DNA of 9,897 bases from DATGFK01 sp040007395 (GTDB lineage Bacteria > Chloroflexota > Anaerolineae > Aggregatilineales > UBA2796). Below the pieces are notes generated by a model. The model did not search any database. It was not told where the DNA came from and saw only the letters and a program-made list of their open reading frames with translations. Position numbers and translations under genes: made by a program. Numbering within the stretch: the first letter of the stretch is position 1; every line of letters starts with the position of its first letter. Below, one piece after another: positions 7,598 to 9,897 of this stretch. The DNA lies in NCBI GenBank assembly GCA_040007395.1, contig JBDTVG010000118.1, positions 1 through 9,897 on the forward strand, read 5' to 3'.

Positions 7598-9343
7598 TTG
7601 AATAGTGAACCGATGTCTGCCAATAAAGATGAGCTTGCAGTTAAGCCGCGATCACAAGGCATATTCCCTATTTCGGCGACGACATGGTTAATCATCAGTG
7701 GGTTGCTGATGTCGGTCATTTTCCATATGGCATTTGCTACGCGCTACAGTTTGTCTAATGATGCCGACAAGCCGCTACAGTCTATCGCGACCCTCAACAA
7801 TTTTTCCGCCGATGGTGCGTTCCTGTATGTGGCTGGCTTCGCCGCGTTGTTTGGTTTGTACTGGCTGGCAATGCGTTACGGAATGCGTCCGCCCACCCAG
7901 ACTCAATGGCTGCTGGTTGGTGTCTTTGCGCTGTCCTTCAATATTCTGCTGCTGCCAATGTATCCCGCCGATGCTGCCGATATTTACGATTACATTTTGC
8001 GTGGGCGAATGTCGGCGACCTATAAACTCAATCCAATGGTCGATACGCCCAACGAGATCGCTACCGATCCGTTTTATGATTTTGCCGCTCCGACTTGGCA
8101 CAATTCGCCTTCCGCCTACGGCCCCGCGTGGGAGATGTTAGCGGCTGTCGGAAGCCGCATCACTGGCGACGAGAATATTCCCAACGTAATTATCTTCAAA
8201 TTGATTTCGGTAATTGGCTATGCGCTGACGGCGCTATTCATTGGTTTAACCCTGCGGTTCGTTGCGCCGCGTCGCGCATTGGTGGGCGTTACGCTCTTTG
8301 CTTGGAATCCCCTTGTTGTGTATATGACAGCAGGCACAGGCCATAACGATGCTGTGATGACCGCCTGCATTGCGTTAAGCATCTATTGTCTAATGCGGCG
8401 ATGGTACGTTGGGTCAACAGTGGCGGCGGTACTGGGGGCGTTAGTCAAGTTCATTCCAATTTTGCTAGTGCCGATTATCGCGATTGTGGCATTGCGTCAA
8501 TTGCGGGGCAGCACACGACTGCGCTATCTGGCACTATCGGCGCTGCTATGTACCGTCTTAGTGGTGTCAATCTATGGGCCGTTCTGGAACGGCATGAGCA
8601 CGCTGGGCATTGATCGTCGCACAGGATTGTACACTGGTTCGGTAGAAACGCTGGCCCGCCAAACGCTCGGCCCGTTACTCGACGGGCAGATTGGCTCACC
8701 TTCGCAAACTCCCAATACCAATCAGGTGATTACACTGGCTGTGTTAGTCTTGTTCGGTGCGTTTTATGTTAACCAACTTTGGCGTATCTATAGCGCATCC
8801 TTGGCTGCCGATCCAGTTTACCCAGTCCGCACCATTGCCTATGTGCTGCTGTTCTATCTACTGGTAACGTGTACATGGTTCCAACCGTGGTATGTGTTGT
8901 GGGTCGTGCCACTGGCAGCCTTGCTCGACAATACGCCGCTGCGCCGCTTGATCGTCTATTACAGCTATTTCGCTACGTGGCAATCGTTCCTGTATAACTA
9001 TGTGACGCTGCGTCCCAGTGGTTTTGCGCCGCTGCCGTGGCGCGACCTGTTGCCAATTGCTGTTGTGCAATTTACTGCATGGGCCTGTGTAATTTTTAAT
9101 ATATTTTCCACATGGGCACGTCGCACCACTCGTAAACCCTTAACAATTGCGGTAGGAACCCGACTCAGTGAGGGACGCAAGGCTGCACATTTAACATTGA
9201 CACAAGTTGCAGATCGCCTGAACTGGCGCACGGACGATTTACTAGCTTACGAACGCGGCGAACGAGCCATGCCAATAGATCGTGCATGGGATATTGAACA
9301 AGTCTTGGATCTAGAGCGAGGTCAGTTGCTCAAGGGATTGTAA
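7598..9343 (+). CDS. GT-C membrane glycosyltransferase (MptB/GT87-like) fused to a C-terminal XRE-type helix-turn-helix
   Basis: This 581-residue protein is a polytopic enzyme of the polyprenyl-phosphate mannosyltransferase kind with a regulator-type domain at its end. About 13-14 hydrophobic segments span residues 28-507. Family-like motifs are ADAADIYDYILRGR (124-137) with candidate catalytic Asp residues in an external loop, LNPM (144-147), YGPAWE (174-179), WNPLV (236-240), GHNDA (248-252) and KFIP (284-287). The last helix (about 486-507) is followed by the basic stretch RRTTRK (508-513), which by the positive-inside rule puts the C-terminus in the cytoplasm. Residues 518-578 match a Cro/C1-type HTH: GTRLSEGRKA, LTQVADRL, then DDLLAYERGER. 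TTG at 7598 is favoured because AGGA (7584-7587) lies 10 nt upstream; ATG at 7613 is the alternative but has no Shine-Dalgarno. An in-frame stop at 7565 rules out a longer protein. Sugar, acceptor and DNA target are unknown. Confidence 0.88.
   Translation: MNSEPMSANKDELAVKPRSQGIFPISATTWLIISGLLMSVIFHMAFATRYSLSNDADKPLQSIATLNNFSADGAFLYVAGFAALFGLYWLAMRYGMRPPTQTQWLLVGVFALSFNILLLPMYPADAADIYDYILRGRMSATYKLNPMVDTPNEIATDPFYDFAAPTWHNSPSAYGPAWEMLAAVGSRITGDENIPNVIIFKLISVIGYALTALFIGLTLRFVAPRRALVGVTLFAWNPLVVYMTAGTGHNDAVMTACIALSIYCLMRRWYVGSTVAAVLGALVKFIPILLVPIIAIVALRQLRGSTRLRYLALSALLCTVLVVSIYGPFWNGMSTLGIDRRTGLYTGSVETLARQTLGPLLDGQIGSPSQTPNTNQVITLAVLVLFGAFYVNQLWRIYSASLAADPVYPVRTIAYVLLFYLLVTCTWFQPWYVLWVVPLAALLDNTPLRRLIVYYSYFATWQSFLYNYVTLRPSGFAPLPWRDLLPIAVVQFTAWACVIFNIFSTWARRTTRKPLTIAVGTRLSEGRKAAHLTLTQVADRLNWRTDDLLAYERGERAMPIDRAWDIEQVLDLERGQLLKGL
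9149..9331 (+). other. XRE/Cro-type HTH domain encoded at the 3' end of the glycosyltransferase gene
   Basis: Codons 518-578 encode four or five short helices in the XRE pattern. Helix 1 is near GTRLSEGRKAA. Helix 2 is LTLTQVADRL, with the usual Ala/Val core. After the turn at NWR comes recognition helix DDLLAYERGE, carrying the family hallmark Y/E-x-G-x-R. MPIDRAWDIEQVL follows as the dimerisation-side helix. In soluble XRE repressors this domain binds palindromic operators. I see no in-frame ATG, GTG or TTG between the last membrane helix and this domain, so separate translation is unlikely and it should be made only as part of the membrane protein. An unbroken 18-nt A/T run (9090-9107) lies just upstream, inside the codons for the last helix. 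Confidence 0.85.
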
Positions 9344-9534
9344 CTGAGCTATTGACCCTAGTTGTATCGACTGCTCTCTTTGACTTCTTTGCAAAGCATT
9401 CCAAAGATTTAGGTAAAATACCGAAAAAAGCATATAAATTTTATTAGGTTTTTTACGAAGTAAGCTTTGTTGTCACCCCCTACTATAGTGTCATCTTTCG
9501 CGAAAATTCAGCGAACCACTATTGAGGAGGGTAC
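9344..9534 (+). promoter_or_regulatory. AT-rich leader of the permease gene
   Basis: The 191-nt gap holds no gene. It contains the 10-bp palindromes CTTTGCAAAG (9387-9396) and TTTCGCGAAA (9496-9505), and a TATAGT -10 candidate (9484-9489) with no well-spaced -35. The second palindrome lies between this -10 and the strong Shine-Dalgarno, where a repressor could act. No convincing intrinsic terminator for the upstream GT-HTH gene is visible. Confidence 0.35.
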
Positions 9535-9897
9535 ATGACAGCACAGAGTGAAGGTCCAGTCATGAAGAAGACACTTGGTCTCACGGGTGTCACCGTCAAT
9601 GCGATGGCGCTCATTGCGCCGGGTGCGTTTTTGTGGATCACTTACCAATTGCAAGCGGCGAATGTCGATGCAGCGGGTAACAGTACTGCCCTCGATATGT
9701 GGACAGGTATCGTGGGCGCGCTTATCATTGCCTTTCTCACTGCCTTTTCATTCGCTGAACTTGCTCGCCGTTACCCAGACGCAGGCAGCGGTAGCGCCTA
9801 TTACTTCGCTGAAAAAGCCTTCCTTGACCGCGAAAATGCAGCACATCGCCGTTGGTCGCGTCTTGCCAAATTCGTCACAGGTTGGGCAGCGCATCTG
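9535..9897 (+). CDS. APC-family (amino acid/polyamine-type) permease, N-terminal 121 residues only
   Basis: The frame is open from ATG to the right window edge. Residues about 15-37 form the first membrane helix, with the NAMALIAPGA stretch where APC transporters have their broken, substrate-binding helix 1. A second helix (about 56-76) is followed by ELARRYPDAGSGSAYYF, the classical helix 2-3 signature of amino acid/polyamine/organocation permeases. A cytoplasmic, charged stretch (about 94-112) comes next. Such proteins import amino acids or related compounds by cation coupling or exchange; the substrate cannot be told from this part. GAGGAGG (9524-9530) lies 4 nt before the ATG and is the strongest RBS in the window. 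It fixes the start over the internal ATG at codon 10. The gene lies 191 nt after the GT-HTH gene in the same direction, with an AT-rich gap that probably carries its own promoter. Confidence 0.88.
   Translation, partial: MTAQSEGPVMKKTLGLTGVTVNAMALIAPGAFLWITYQLQAANVDAAGNSTALDMWTGIVGALIIAFLTAFSFAELARRYPDAGSGSAYYFAEKAFLDRENAAHRRWSRLAKFVTGWAAHL

Noticed and set aside
7519..7719. Minus-strand frame of 66 codons across the GT-HTH start
   Set aside because: It overlaps the real gene start on the other strand and has no recognisable domain.
9412..9456. GGTA-AAA-TACC and A6/T6 pairing as a terminator of the GT-HTH gene
   Set aside because: Stems are too short or purely A/T to form a stable intrinsic terminator.

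Overview
The window looks like chromosomal DNA from a bacterium of about 50% G+C. The mix of a GT39 enzyme with an extracytoplasmic beta-rich tail, a secreted TAP-like hydrolase, a Pro-rich-linker HtrA and an MptB/GT87-like enzyme suggests Chloroflexota (Herpetosiphon-like). That placement is inference from gene flavour, not from a marker gene. There are six protein genes, two of them cut by the window edges. I found no tRNA, rRNA, CRISPR array, insertion sequence or phage gene.

Layout. The left 7.4 kb is all on the minus strand. Read in the direction of transcription it holds: (i) an HtrA/DegP-type membrane-tethered serine protease with a clear sigma70-like promoter and a strong intrinsic terminator; (ii) a soluble GAF-type sensor histidine kinase with its own TATAAT box set among repeated GTTATGCT elements; (iii) a GT39-type membrane glycosyltransferase 72 nt downstream of the kinase, possibly co-transcribed with it; (iv) a secreted TAP-like alpha/beta hydrolase (family S33) that runs off the left edge. 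A 197-nt divergent intergenic region separates htrA from a plus-strand GT-C enzyme of the MptB/GT87 (DUF2029) type. After another AT-rich gap of 191 nt, an APC-family permease begins and runs off the right edge.

The most unusual item is the plus-strand GT-C enzyme. Its last membrane helix is followed, in the same uninterrupted frame, by a basic linker and a canonical XRE/Cro-type helix-turn-helix domain at the C-terminus. A polytopic sugar transferase carrying a cytoplasmic DNA-binding-type domain is a rare architecture. It could be a membrane-bound enzyme-regulator or a RodZ-like scaffold. It is transcribed divergently from htrA, and the shared region holds a palindrome (CACAAA-t-TTTGTG) and a 10-nt-period GTTCATA direct repeat, both candidate operators.

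Taken together, most of the genes concern the cell envelope: sugar transfer on the outer face of the membrane, envelope protein quality control, secreted hydrolysis and solute uptake. A cytoplasmic sensor kinase lies among them. A single regulatory circuit joining them is a hypothesis; only the domain assignments and the DNA motifs are directly visible.
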